Source of the DNA: an uncultured Prevotella sp.
GTDB lineage: Bacteria > Bacteroidota > Bacteroidia > Bacteroidales > Bacteroidaceae
Reading direction: 5' to 3'
Length of the DNA stretch: 56,111 nt
NCBI GenBank assembly: GCA_900544825.1
Contig: UQWP01000009.1
Coordinates: 1 to 56,111, forward strand
Shown: positions 16,501 to 24,900 of the stretch, in pieces
How the letters are laid out: every line of letters begins with the position of its first letter
Numbering within the stretch: the first letter of the stretch is position 1
Made by a program: the position numbers and the translations under genes
Notes under the pieces: model-generated
Database searches by the model: none
Seen by the model: only the letters and a program-made list of their open reading frames with translations
Told to the model about the DNA's origin: nothing

Positions 16501-16737
16501 CATGATGCAGATGCCCAGAATGCCCACGAAAAAGAGCATACCCATGAGGAGCATCACGATATTATGGTTGCACATCGCCGATTCGATGAACGAACGCTTG
16601 ATGATGCGGTTGGGTTTTCTCGTAATGCGAGCCTTAATATGGTCGTGAAGGGCGGTGTCCTTCTGCGGAATCTTCGGCTTGCTTGTATCTTGATTTGTGT
16701 CTTGACTGATATCTTGATTCATATCTTTTCCCTCCAC
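13525..16737 (-). CDS. RND efflux transporter permease
   Basis: 1070 residues, the full length of an inner-membrane RND pump (AcrB/MexB-like superfamily) driven by the proton gradient. First membrane helix HNIVMLLMGMLFFVGILGICIMP, then the first periplasmic porter region with PGATSDEVEERVAKPLE; the central membrane block includes LGMVVDDSVVIIDNYMEKLGHG (the conserved acidic pair used in proton relay) and SATLSISLTFFPF; the second porter loop and last helices (ILVRNGIIMLDYAEE, MRPIFLTSAAASVGVLPM) follow. N-terminal ~35 residues are unusual: Gln/Asp/Asn/Thr repeats (DISQDTNQDTSK). It follows the adaptor gene by 3 bp. It is of the broad 'HAE/CzcA-like' type; substrates unknown. No outer-membrane channel gene accompanies it. 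Confidence 0.93.
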   Translation of the reverse strand: MEGKDMNQDISQDTNQDTSKPKIPQKDTALHDHIKARITRKPNRIIKRSFIESAMCNHNIVMLLMGMLFFVGILGICIMPKQEMPQFTIRQGACVAVYPGATSDEVEERVAKPLENFIFGYKEVNKKKTYTQSKDGMLIVFLELNDDVEDRDAFWSKFKHGLQAFKASLPSGVLALQAVDDIADTSALLITMESKQKTYRELNTYIDRLKDRLRRIDAISNLRTYGLENEQISIYLDQNKLAKYGIGSYKVLNQLALQGFTTMSGNLELGNLNLPIHITDSYNNERDVAEQIVYSDPKGNIVRLKDIAQIRREYPKLSKYIKSNGNKCVLLSIEMRPGNDIVKMGKDVHQAIDEFEQTLPDDVHINTITDQSKVVSESVLNFLRELLISVISVIIVVILLMPRRVAEVSALSIPITIFSSVGIFYLFGMELNTVTLAALIVTLGMVVDDSVVIIDNYMEKLGHGMSRWHAAIAAPREFFMSVLSATLSISLTFFPFLFTMHGDMGDFVKSFPWAMFIILSISLTVSLLLTPYLQYRVIHQGISSQPTPNARKKPLDYLQMGYTWLLKHCFASPRITLIVGVVLVSIGAVIFVNLPQRMMPIAERNQFAVEFYLPNGTTADRTAQVADSMAHILQRDSQVTAVTTFIGQGSPRFHTTYAPQIGGPNFAQFIVNTVDNGATEEVLDRYADRYSNYFPDCYIRFKQMDYNNASYPIEVRVSGDSISDLKTAARKISACMHQIEGINLIRTNFEEPLPGIRVTPDATEANRLGVNKTLLSADLAIHFGDGIPMSTLWEGDYPVKMVLKSENDSDLANEYIPVMGGTSSVPLRQLAKISPDWHDGCIVRRNGVRTISIVGEPMRGYNANQLSAQLKEEVSKLPLATDLDWEIGGMAEKDGETMPQVISGVLIAVLIIFFILLFHFKRISLALVNLSSMSLCIFGAAIGLLITGFDVSITCILGVVSLMGILVRNGIIMLDYAEELRRDKGLSVRDAAFQAGERRMRPIFLTSAAASVGVLPMMIENNTLWSPMGAVIFFGTLISMVLIATILPVLYWIVFDKHGKYSLRKKASCE

Positions 16738-16740
16738 ATT

Positions 16741-17838
16741 TTATCGGTTGTTACTCTTTCCGGTATCCACCTTCATACCTTCTGATACCTTCTGCTGACC
16801 ATTGATGATGACCTGGTCGCCAGTATGAAGTCCCGAGAGAATGATGATGCCATCTCCCTCGAAATCGCCTGTGGTTACAGGTTGCTGGTGCGCCTTGCCG
16901 TTTACTACGGTCCAAACGAATCGGGAGTTATCTACATCCAGTTCTACGCTTTGCGGCGGAACGATGATATGAGCCGGTGCTGCTGCACTGCCTTGAATCT
17001 GGGCGTTGCAGACCATACCCGGGAGCAGACGACCCTGCGGATTGGTGATAGCCACCTTGATGTCGTAGGTATGCGAGATAGGGTTGGCATCGATGCCTTT
17101 TTCTGAGATGGTTCCATAGAAGACGGCACCGGAAAGAGCGGTAACCGTCAGCTTCACCTTGTCGCCTACGTGGAGAAGCGAGATTTCAGCTTCGGGTACG
17201 GAAACCTTGGCATTGACCTGAGCCACATTGGCGAGTTTCAGCACGGGCTGGCCAGGAAGCACGTAGGTTCCCATATCCACATTCTTGGCAGCGATGACGC
17301 CTGAAAATGGAGCTGTGAGTGTAGAGTGGGAGAGTTGCTGACGGGCGATGCTTTCGGCAGCCTTCGCCTGTTCCAGTTTACTTTCTATCTCCACCCATTT
17401 CATATCCGAGATGGTTCCCGACTGATGGAGGGGCAGGAATCTCCTGTAGGCATCTTCTGCCTGCTTCAGGGTGGTGAGGGTAGCCCGGTGAGCCTCCTTC
17501 ACGGTAGTAGGGTTGATGGTGGCAAGCAACTGACCCTTGCTGACTCTGTCGCCCTCATCTACACGGATGGAAGTGATATTTCCGGCGATTTCGAAACTGA
17601 GTGTTGATCCCATTTTTTCCTCGATGGTACCCACATAGTCTTTCGTTCCCCCCAGGTTTGTATTTCCTACGGAGATAGTCTCTACCTTGATATTCTTCTT
17701 TTCCGTCTTCTTGAGTTTTTCCGTGCATCCTGTCAACAGCAGGCTGAATCCCGTAATCATCAGACTGCATCCCATGAATATCAGACAGCTGCTACTGCAT
17801 TTCATTAGCCATCCTGTCATACCATCTTTCTTTTTCAT
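16741..17838 (-). CDS. RND efflux periplasmic adaptor (membrane fusion protein), lipoprotein
   Basis: 365 residues. N-terminus has a long hydrophobic leader ending in a lipobox, LLLTGC at about residues 33-38, so the mature protein would be a lipoprotein in the periplasm. Biotinyl-lipoyl half-motifs (ITSIRVDEGDRVSKGQLLATI and LTAPFSGVIAAKNVDMGTYV, each read in pieces), an alpha-helical hairpin between them (AYRRFLPLHQSGTISDMKWVE), and the beta-barrel with VNAKVSVPEAEISLLHVGD. It couples the RND pump to an outer-membrane channel. Another ATG (MTGWLMK, or the one just after) would also retain the lipobox, so the start is not fixed. It leads the two-gene operon from a TACCTTTG box at 17865-17872. 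Confidence 0.9.
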   Translation of the reverse strand: MKKKDGMTGWLMKCSSSCLIFMGCSLMITGFSLLLTGCTEKLKKTEKKNIKVETISVGNTNLGGTKDYVGTIEEKMGSTLSFEIAGNITSIRVDEGDRVSKGQLLATINPTTVKEAHRATLTTLKQAEDAYRRFLPLHQSGTISDMKWVEIESKLEQAKAAESIARQQLSHSTLTAPFSGVIAAKNVDMGTYVLPGQPVLKLANVAQVNAKVSVPEAEISLLHVGDKVKLTVTALSGAVFYGTISEKGIDANPISHTYDIKVAITNPQGRLLPGMVCNAQIQGSAAAPAHIIVPPQSVELDVDNSRFVWTVVNGKAHQQPVTTGDFEGDGIIILSGLHTGDQVIINGQQKVSEGMKVDTGKSNNR

Positions 17839-17864
17839 ATCTTCTTCTTTTTGTTATTTTTTTG

Positions 17865-17872
17865 CAAAGGTA
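17865..17872 (-). promoter_or_regulatory. -7 element for the adaptor-RND operon
   Basis: Minus strand TACCTTTG (plus-strand CAAAGGTA). About 27 bp upstream of the adaptor ATG. No convincing -33 TTTG at the usual distance. Confidence 0.5.
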
Positions 17873-17947
17873 TGAAATTATGGCGAATGTAAGGGGAACA
17901 AAGTATTAAATATGTTTAAGAACTAACTTTTTTTTAGAAAAAAGATG

Positions 17948-17955
17948 TACCTTTG
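17948..17955 (+). promoter_or_regulatory. -7 element for the alpha-galactosidase gene
   Basis: TACCTTTG, 34 bp before the ATG at 17990, preceded by a T-rich tract at 17928-17935 that may serve as the -33 region. Confidence 0.55.
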
Positions 17956-17989
17956 TATGCTGGAATAAACCATATAATTAAAATTCAAT

Positions 17990-19210
17990 ATGAAGAAAAT
18001 CTTATCTATTGCTTTTGCTGCCTTATTGGCAACATCTTCTTTTGCCCAGAAAAGCGAAACGCTGCTGGAGCGCAACCAATTAGCAAAAACTCCTCCTATG
18101 GGATGGATGACATGGAATCTCTTTAAAGGTGACATCAGTGAACAGCTGATCAAGGAAACTGCCGATGCCATGGTAGAACACGGTTTCCGCGATGCCGGTT
18201 ACGAATACATCTTTATAGATGACTTGTGGCAGGGAGGTCGTGACCGTCATAATAACATCATCCCAGACCCTAAGAAATTCCCGAATGGCATCAAGGCACT
18301 TGCCGATTATGTTCACTCCAAGGGATTGAAGTTGGGTATCTATTCTGATGCCGCCCAGCTTACCTGCGGTGGATGGACAGCCAGTTATGGTTTCGAGGAG
18401 CAGGATGCCCGCACCTTTGCTTCGTGGGGTATCGACTATCTGAAATATGATTACTGCAATGCTCCGGAGGACAGTGCCACAGCCCGTAAACGCTATCATA
18501 CGATGGCTCAGGCTTTGAGCAAGTCGGGTAGAAACATCGTTCTCGGCATCTGCGAATGGGGACAGCGCAACGCCGAAGAATGGTGCGAGCAGGTAGGCGG
18601 TTCGCTTTGGAGAACCAGCTATGATGTAAGGGATATGTGGAAAGATATCGTGAAGCAAGGCGGTATGGGTATTCTTGATATCGTGAATATCACAGCACCG
18701 CTTGCCAAGGATGTTCGCCACGGACAGTGGCCGGATATGGATATGCTGGTTGTGGGACTGAATGGCAAGGGCGGCCCATCCAGTGATCTGGGTGGAGTTG
18801 GCTGCAGCTATACTGAGTATCAGACTCAGATGAGTATGTGGTGTATGATGTCATCCGTACTGGCATTGAGCAACGACCTGAGAAAGCTTTCTGCAGAGGA
18901 TAAGCGCATTCTCCTGAACAAGGAAATCATCGCCATTGATCAGGATCCGTTGGGCAAGGCTGCTGAGCGCAAGGTGAATCAGGCTGATCATCAGATTTAT
19001 GTTCGTCCTTTGGCAAATGGTTCTCATGCCGTTGCCATTCTTAACTGTGGTGATAAAGACATTCGTGTGCAGGCAGATTTCAAGCAGTTGGGCTTAAACG
19101 GCAAGTATCTGGTAAGAGATGTATGGCAGCATCGCGATATTGCCAAAAAGGCAAACAGATGGAAAGGTACAGTGAAAGCTCACGAAACCAAGGTGTTTGT
19201 ATTGAAATAA
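17990..19210 (+). CDS. Alpha-galactosidase, glycoside hydrolase family 27
   Basis: 406 residues with a signal peptide (about 1-19, ending SSFAQ), so periplasmic or surface. GH27 hallmarks in order: PPMGWMTWN (35-43), YIFIDDLW, GIYSDAAQLTCGG, LKYDYCN with the nucleophile D154, and SLWRTSYDVRDMW with the acid/base D212. A C-terminal beta-sandwich (about 320-406) completes the usual two-domain enzyme. It removes terminal alpha-galactose from raffinose-family oligosaccharides, galactomannan or similar plant glycans. It stands alone with its own promoter and terminator, with no SusC/SusD pair nearby in the window. Confidence 0.95.
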   Translation: MKKILSIAFAALLATSSFAQKSETLLERNQLAKTPPMGWMTWNLFKGDISEQLIKETADAMVEHGFRDAGYEYIFIDDLWQGGRDRHNNIIPDPKKFPNGIKALADYVHSKGLKLGIYSDAAQLTCGGWTASYGFEEQDARTFASWGIDYLKYDYCNAPEDSATARKRYHTMAQALSKSGRNIVLGICEWGQRNAEEWCEQVGGSLWRTSYDVRDMWKDIVKQGGMGILDIVNITAPLAKDVRHGQWPDMDMLVVGLNGKGGPSSDLGGVGCSYTEYQTQMSMWCMMSSVLALSNDLRKLSAEDKRILLNKEIIAIDQDPLGKAAERKVNQADHQIYVRPLANGSHAVAILNCGDKDIRVQADFKQLGLNGKYLVRDVWQHRDIAKKANRWKGTVKAHETKVFVLK

Positions 19211-19220
19211 GCTATCAGTT

Positions 19221-19255
19221 GGGCTCTCTTTCTAAGTAAGAAGAGAGCCCCTACT
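19221..19255 (+). terminator. Terminator after the alpha-galactosidase gene
   Basis: Perfect 10-bp arms GGGCTCTCTT (19221-19230) and AAGAGAGCCC (19241-19250), 10-base loop, followed by CTACTATTTT. Confidence 0.82.
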
Positions 19256-19365
19256 ATTTTACTTTTAAGGGACGTTATGATAAATAGGGGTTTTGAAAAG
19301 CATCGTTTAGGGAATTTCCTCTATCGGTTTAGGGAAAATCCTTACTATACCTCCAGAAAACGTCT

Positions 19366-19373
19366 TATCTTTG
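19366..19373 (+). promoter_or_regulatory. -7 element for the Gly/Asn-rich exported protein
   Basis: TATCTTTG, giving a start near 19380 and a leader of about 90 bases before the ATG at 19469. A 60-codon frame at 19277-19459 crosses this promoter and is not credible as a gene. Confidence 0.55.
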
Positions 19374-19468
19374 CAGCAGAAATCAGAAAGATGACTGAAT
19401 TTGCGATGATTCGGGAATCTGATGGTTTCCTGGAAAATAGAAGTTTAACATATCAATAAGATAAGATT

Positions 19469-20506
19469 ATGAAGAAGTTTATCATAGCACTAGTCGCAAT
19501 GTTCATGCTGACATTCACTTCTGCATCAGCAATGAGTTATGAACAGGCTCGCCAGCAGGCACTGTTCCTGACCGACAAGATGGCTTACGAGCTGAATCTG
19601 ACAAACGATCAGTATGAGGCTGCTTACGAAATCAACCTCGACTATCTGATGGGTGTAGATACTTACGACGATCTCTACGGCATCTATTGGCGCCAGCGTA
19701 ATCTCGACTTGAGCTACATCCTTCTGGATTGGCAGTATCGCTCATTCTGTGCCGCAAGCTATTTCTACCGTCCTCTTTACTGGGATGGCGGATTTTTCCA
19801 CTTCGGCATCTATGCACGCTACCCACGCAGAGATTACTTCTTCTTCGGAAGACCTCATTTCTATGCAGTATATCGTGGTGGACACAGCTGGAGAATGAAT
19901 GGTGGCAGAAGCTGGTATCGCGGACGTGAATTCGGCGGTCCGCGCCCTGGTGGTCCACGTGGTCAGCAGCCAAGATTCGGCATGCGTGATGGATTCAATC
20001 GTGGCGATTATGGTCGCGGCAAGACCTTCGGCAATCTGAACCGTCAGAGCAGTACAAGAACAACGGTTACACGTGATCATTCTTTTGGTAACTCAAACCG
20101 TCTGGAAATGAATGGTGGGTCTTTCAATAATCGTCCAAATAACGATAGAATGAATCGTCCAAACAATAACAGTAGTTTTGGCAACAGTCGCCCAAATAAT
20201 GGTTCATTCGGAAGCGGAGTACGTGGCGGTGGTTCTTTTGGAGGCAATAACCGAAGCGGATTCGGCAGTGGTTCTACCAACAACAGCCGTTCGTTTAATA
20301 ATGGTTTCACTCCACGTTCCAGCACTCCAAGCAATGGCTCGTTCGGTGGTCACCGTGGCGGCAATTCGTTTAATAACAGCCGTTCGTTCAACAGTGGAAG
20401 CCGTTCCTTTGGCGGAGGCAGCAATGGTGCCCGCAGTTCCTTTGGAGGAGGCTCTTCCCGTAGCAAGAGCAATAATGGCGGCGGCTCATTCGGAGGCAGA
20501 AGATAG
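19469..20506 (+). CDS. Exported Gly/Asn/Ser/Arg-rich low-complexity protein
   Basis: 345 residues, not assigned to a family. Signal peptide at 1-21 (LVAMFMLTFTSASA). Residues 22-85 are a compact, acidic, Tyr-rich helical region (TDKMAYELNLTNDQYEAAYEI, read in parts) with a MAYELNLTxxQ pattern seen in small Bacteroidetes periplasmic proteins related to LTXXQ/CpxP-like helices. Residues ~86-150 are very aromatic (Phe/Tyr/Trp/Arg). From ~150 to the end the protein is built of SFG, NNRP, RSFN and GGGS units, and ends GSFGGRR. The composition recalls FG/RG-rich disordered proteins that form condensates or adhere to surfaces. Monocistronic, with its own promoter and terminator. Confidence 0.8.
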   Translation: MKKFIIALVAMFMLTFTSASAMSYEQARQQALFLTDKMAYELNLTNDQYEAAYEINLDYLMGVDTYDDLYGIYWRQRNLDLSYILLDWQYRSFCAASYFYRPLYWDGGFFHFGIYARYPRRDYFFFGRPHFYAVYRGGHSWRMNGGRSWYRGREFGGPRPGGPRGQQPRFGMRDGFNRGDYGRGKTFGNLNRQSSTRTTVTRDHSFGNSNRLEMNGGSFNNRPNNDRMNRPNNNSSFGNSRPNNGSFGSGVRGGGSFGGNNRSGFGSGSTNNSRSFNNGFTPRSSTPSNGSFGGHRGGNSFNNSRSFNSGSRSFGGGSNGARSSFGGGSSRSKSNNGGGSFGGRR

Positions 20507-20542
20507 TTAGACCAATTTATCAAACCAAATATATACCAAAAG

Positions 20543-20583
20543 AAGGGACATTCCAAGTGATTGGGATGCCCCTTTGATTTTTT
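20543..20583 (+). terminator. Terminator after the Gly/Asn-rich protein gene
   Basis: Stem AAGGG-CAT-CC (20543-20554) with GG-ATG-CCCTT (20563-20574), one mismatch, 8-base loop, then a T-rich tail (GATTTTTTC). Confidence 0.75.
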
Positions 20584-20616
20584 CAGTATGATGAATTAAT
20601 ATTCTTTCAAAGATCA

Positions 20617-21216
20617 TCAAAAGAGATAATCTACAGAACTATATAACTGAATGACAAGTATATAGATGATAAAGAGAGGTGCAGAAAGGCGTACTCCATC
20701 CGCCATTGCCTCTCCCATTGCCTCGATGCTGTTCAGTCTTTGACAGACTACGCCGAAAGACTGTGCCATAACAATGATCATCAAGCAGATATAGGGTAAG
20801 ATGCTTCTGGAAAAACTGCTGGAGGCATATCCTCCCATCACATTGAGCAGAATGGCATGAGGAATGAGCGTGAGCAATAGCATCACACCGGTAAACAGCA
20901 CGAATTCCAGGCAAACCAACCGCAAGGCATTGTGCTGTCGGTAAACCTTATGATCGTAGTTTAACAAGCCGCTAGCCCGTAGCGTTCCCCAGGCAATGCT
21001 GATCAGCAATAGCCACACCAGCCAAGGTGACTGCAGGTTAGCGGTGAAAGTGCCGAAGAACCATCGGATACCTTCCGGACTGAGCAATGACCGGGGAGAG
21101 ACATCGGGCATTGCGGCAGTGATGAGCCAGGAAGCCAGCACCAGTACTATCTGTGCCAGTATCAGCAGGAACATGGCATAGCCACATATCCTGCTGAATG
21201 TATGACTATTCTTCAT
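20617..21216 (-). CDS. Multi-pass inner-membrane protein cotranscribed with a two-component system
   Basis: 199 residues from the ATG at 21216 (MKNSHTFSRI). The frame extends further upstream, but that would put 66 more bases inside the regulator gene and add a non-hydrophobic stretch; the chosen start overlaps the regulator by 11 bp. About five helices are visible: 10-32, 63-80 (PWLVWLLLISIAWGTL), 99-125 (LEFVLFTGVMLLLTLIPHAI), 139-158 and 175-192. The opening (GYAMFLLILAQIVLVLASWLITAAMP, read in two parts) and LLSPEGIRWFFGTF resemble the first part of the AbgT/YfcC-type transporter family, but the protein is much shorter, so it may be a reduced or derived relative. Function unknown. Confidence 0.7.
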   Translation of the reverse strand: MKNSHTFSRICGYAMFLLILAQIVLVLASWLITAAMPDVSPRSLLSPEGIRWFFGTFTANLQSPWLVWLLLISIAWGTLRASGLLNYDHKVYRQHNALRLVCLEFVLFTGVMLLLTLIPHAILLNVMGGYASSSFSRSILPYICLMIIVMAQSFGVVCQRLNSIEAMGEAMADGVRLSAPLFIIYILVIQLYSSVDYLF

Positions 21217-21931
21217 CAGCCTGCAGATTATCAATATCGATGATGCGTAACTCGCAGGCCCGTACCACGAGTCGGGTGGCATTCACGCTCATACCATTAT
21301 TTCCATCCGGGAAGAGCTTCTGTACGAGTTCATTCTGTCGCTTTTCCAGGCTCTTGACTCCGAACGGCATTCCTCGCAGATTCGTGATCTGTTCCTTGGT
21401 GTAACCCAGGGCGAGATGGCGGAGGAATCGCTCGTCGTACTCATCAATCTCGTAATTGATCATCGCCTCCTGATGCATCAGTTGGCTTCCTACGCTCTGC
21501 TTGAATCTATCAACGATCTTCTGGAGAATCGGCTGGTTGAAGACCAGTTTCTTTCCACTCATGCAGGATGCCACATCACCACGGGTCAGCAATTCTCCAC
21601 TCTTGAGGATAATGCCTTCACAGCCTGCATCGAGCACATCTACCCATAACTTCTCGTTGAGAATCTCGCCGGTAAAGATCAATACCTTCACATCAGGATA
21701 CAGTTCCTTTGTACTACGGCAAATCTCTACTCCAACCGTGGTAGAGCCACTCAAGCCAAGATCAAGCAGTACCAGGTCTGGCTTTTGCTGTTTGATTAGT
21801 TTCCAATAAGCGATTTCACTATCCGCAGTGCCGATGATTTCAGCTTCGGGTATGTCGTTCTTGAAGATTCCTTCTGTGCCTTTCAATTCCAGAGGCACAT
21901 CCTCTACTATAATAACCTTAAATTTATTCAT
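21206..21931 (-). CDS. Response regulator with C-terminal LuxR-like DNA-binding region
   Basis: 241 residues. Receiver domain 1-~115: acidic E10-D11, phosphoacceptor D57 in LVLLDLGLSG, T87 (LIFTGE) and K110 (IILKSG). C-terminal 160-235 has a four-helix NarL/LuxR-like region: FLRHLALGYTKEQIT, then VKSLEKRQNELVQKLF as the recognition helix area. It overlaps the sensor kinase stop by 4 bp (21928-21931), so it is its cognate partner. The C-terminal region is not a canonical LuxR signature and may belong to a Bacteroidetes-specific DUF5932-type subfamily (from memory). Confidence 0.85.
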   Translation of the reverse strand: MNKFKVIIVEDVPLELKGTEGIFKNDIPEAEIIGTADSEIAYWKLIKQQKPDLVLLDLGLSGSTTVGVEICRSTKELYPDVKVLIFTGEILNEKLWVDVLDAGCEGIILKSGELLTRGDVASCMSGKKLVFNQPILQKIVDRFKQSVGSQLMHQEAMINYEIDEYDERFLRHLALGYTKEQITNLRGMPFGVKSLEKRQNELVQKLFPDGNNGMSVNATRLVVRACELRIIDIDNLQADEE

Positions 21932-24900
21932 GTCTTTGTCTTTATTATTTTTTCAGGTAAAACGATTTCTATCATGAGTTTGCCGTCAGATGACGGCTTG
22001 GCAAGAATGCCGCAGCCACGCAGGTTGGTTGCCTCCCCTATTTCTCTCACAATCTGGCGAGCCACGAGATATTTCATATCGCTGGTGAGTGGTGTGAAAA
22101 GATGTGGATGCCGGGTTGCGTCAAATGGAATGTCGTGAAGAATATACTGGCAGGTAACATAGGCAGATGATGCGGCTGTTTCCTGATAAGTAAAGTTCTT
22201 CACTCCGCCTGTGATAAGCTTCCTGAGATATGCCAGCAAGTCTGCGTCGCATTTCACGGTTCCTTCCACCTGCTCCATTGCCTGTGCGCTGAGCATCGTG
22301 TATATTGCCTTGTAGTAATCCACCAACTCCTGCAGGGAAGTAACATCCTCCGGCGTACTGTCGATAAGCTGTCTGATTCGCGATGGGTAATACATCGTTT
22401 CGTGCTTGAGCGTAGAGAGACAGTTATCGAGTACGGAATTGGCAATGTGCAACTTTCCGTTTTCATACTCGGCACGATGCAATTCGTCTTCTGCCATTTC
22501 TATATTCGTAGCCTCATTCTGCTGCATCTCAATGCTTTGCTTCAGCGCTTGCGAGATGTGTTCCACCACCTCATTGAGCTGAGGGAAAAGCTGAGCGTTA
22601 CGTATATTATTGCTGCCGGATGGAGTCCAGATCCGGGTAATCTGCTTCAGCTTATCCGTGTTGGAATCACCACTGAGCAGCACCTTGTTGATGCCATTGA
22701 TTTTTTCTACGGCATAGCGATAACGGAGGATATGGCGATAGTATAGCAGATAGTATGCCAGCGGCAATTGTAACAGCAGGATAATCAGCAAGACGATGGC
22801 TACTGCCTTCGAGTTTTCTGAAGTCTGCATGGTTCTTACGTAGTTATCGAGCGAATTATCCGCACTCCGTTCACGGAAGAGCTGGGTATATACCTTGTTG
22901 TTACTATCGTATAGTTCCCATTTGTGGAGCGCCAGCGCTGCCACGGCACTCTCGTTGCGGATATCGAGTATGACCTCGTAGTTGGTTGGCAAACTGTCGT
23001 GCAGCCAATGGATTTCGGCTGCGGTTCCTTTCATGGGATGTGACACCATCAGATATTTTCCATCAGGATTCAATGTCAGATAGTATCGGTTGAGATAGCT
23101 GCGAGACGAATCTGCCATAGCCAGGGTTCGCTCGTAGGTGCCATTGATATTACTGAAATAGGCACTATCGGCATAGGATGCTGCTAACTGCAGCAATCGG
23201 GACGTCTGCTTATTGTCTCCGTGCCTGTTAGTTCTGTGCTTATCAGTTCTGTGCATAGAGACATTATTCCAGGTGCTTCCCTGTACGGCAGATGGGATAT
23301 TACACCCTATCAGCATCAAGGCAAGCATCAGTATCATTTGTATTTTCCGAATACCGCAAGGCAGTCGGAAAGTGAACCTACTACCCTTTCCCGGCTCACT
23401 CTCTGCCTGTATGCTACAAGGAGAGAAAAGCGAACTGATTTTCTTGTACTTATCGATGATTCCCTTACAGTTGAGCAAACCGAATCCATGTCCGCCGGTA
23501 TAGGTCCGGTCAAAGATATGTTCCAGTGTTTCTTCATCCATACCTTTTCCAGTATCTTCTACAGATATTTCCACGAAGGTCTGATGACTCTTGGCACTAA
23601 CCACCACCTCACCTCCTGCAGGTGTAAACTTCCTGGCGTTGTCGGCTATGGTATTGATCATGAATAGTGTCAGCGTACGATCAGCCTTTACCGTGGCATC
23701 CGTAGGTTGTACGGTCAGTTTGACCCCACGCATTTGAAAACTCATTTTTCCTTTGGCTACAATATCGAAAAGTGGCTGGAGCGGGAAACTCTCAATGCGG
23801 AGATTGATGGCTCCCTGGCGCATCTGTATCCAATCGGTGAGAACCGAATTATATTGGTTGATCTTATCTGTCAACTCAGATATATAGGTATATCGTTCCT
23901 GTTTCACTTCTTCCGGATCATTGCCCTTCATCAGTCTATCTACCTCATGAATCATGCGGTCGATAAATGGAGTGATGCTATTGACCAGAGAAAGCTTGGC
24001 ACGCTGTTCCAGGTTGCGGCGCCTATTGTCTGATATATGGAGCTGAACCATATTCTTGGCTTCTTCCAATTCTTCATGCTTTTCAGATAATGCATTGATA
24101 TGCTGTGTGTTCTGTTCTTCCCATTCATGTAAAGGTATCAGTAGGGATTCTACAGAACTTTCCTTGGTGTTACGGCGCTTCATTCTGTCGAATACATAGA
24201 GCAAGACCACAACCAAGACTATCATGAAGATTACCGCAGCAATCATCGTGTTCAGCTGAACGGCGTTGTTGTCCAACTGAGTGGCACGAGCTTCCAACTG
24301 TCTATCCTGTCGGCTCTGCTCCTGCAAGTCGAGGTAAATATTGCGGTTGTAATCGCTTTCCGGCTTATCATCGATGGCAGAATAAACCAGGCTGAGTCTT
24401 TCTCGGATAGAAGCCACCAGATCGGGAGCCTGCTGGATGGCCCTGTTCTGATTGAGTGCCCTATTCAGACAATCGCCTGCAGATTTATAATCCTTGATTT
24501 GCCAGTAGCATTCTGCCAGTGTACGGTATGCTCCTGCCGTCTGGTAAACGTCACCATATTCAGAAAAGATATTGAGTGCGCGTTGCGCAAAGTTTCCAGC
24601 CAGAAGTTCCAAAGGCATCTGTTCTACATTGAGATACTGGAAAGCCGGCAGATTGTTTTTTACCAGGAAATCGCGCTGTTCCGGGTCCTGGATATGTTCG
24701 CTGATAGATTGCAGTGCGTTTGCCTGCCAGTATGGATAAGGATTGCTGCCACTTGCCAAAAAGTAGAGGCGAATGAGCATGTCAAATTCTGTCTGACAGA
24801 TTTCCTGTGGGGTGCCATGAGTGATGGCGCCACCAGCTCCCATATTATAAAGATAGTTGAGATACTGTGCCGTATCCTGTTCCAGTTCATCCGGATCAAG

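Noticed and set aside
19277..19459. 60-residue ORF before the Gly/Asn-rich protein
   Set aside because: It spans the predicted promoter TATCTTTG and has no domain character.
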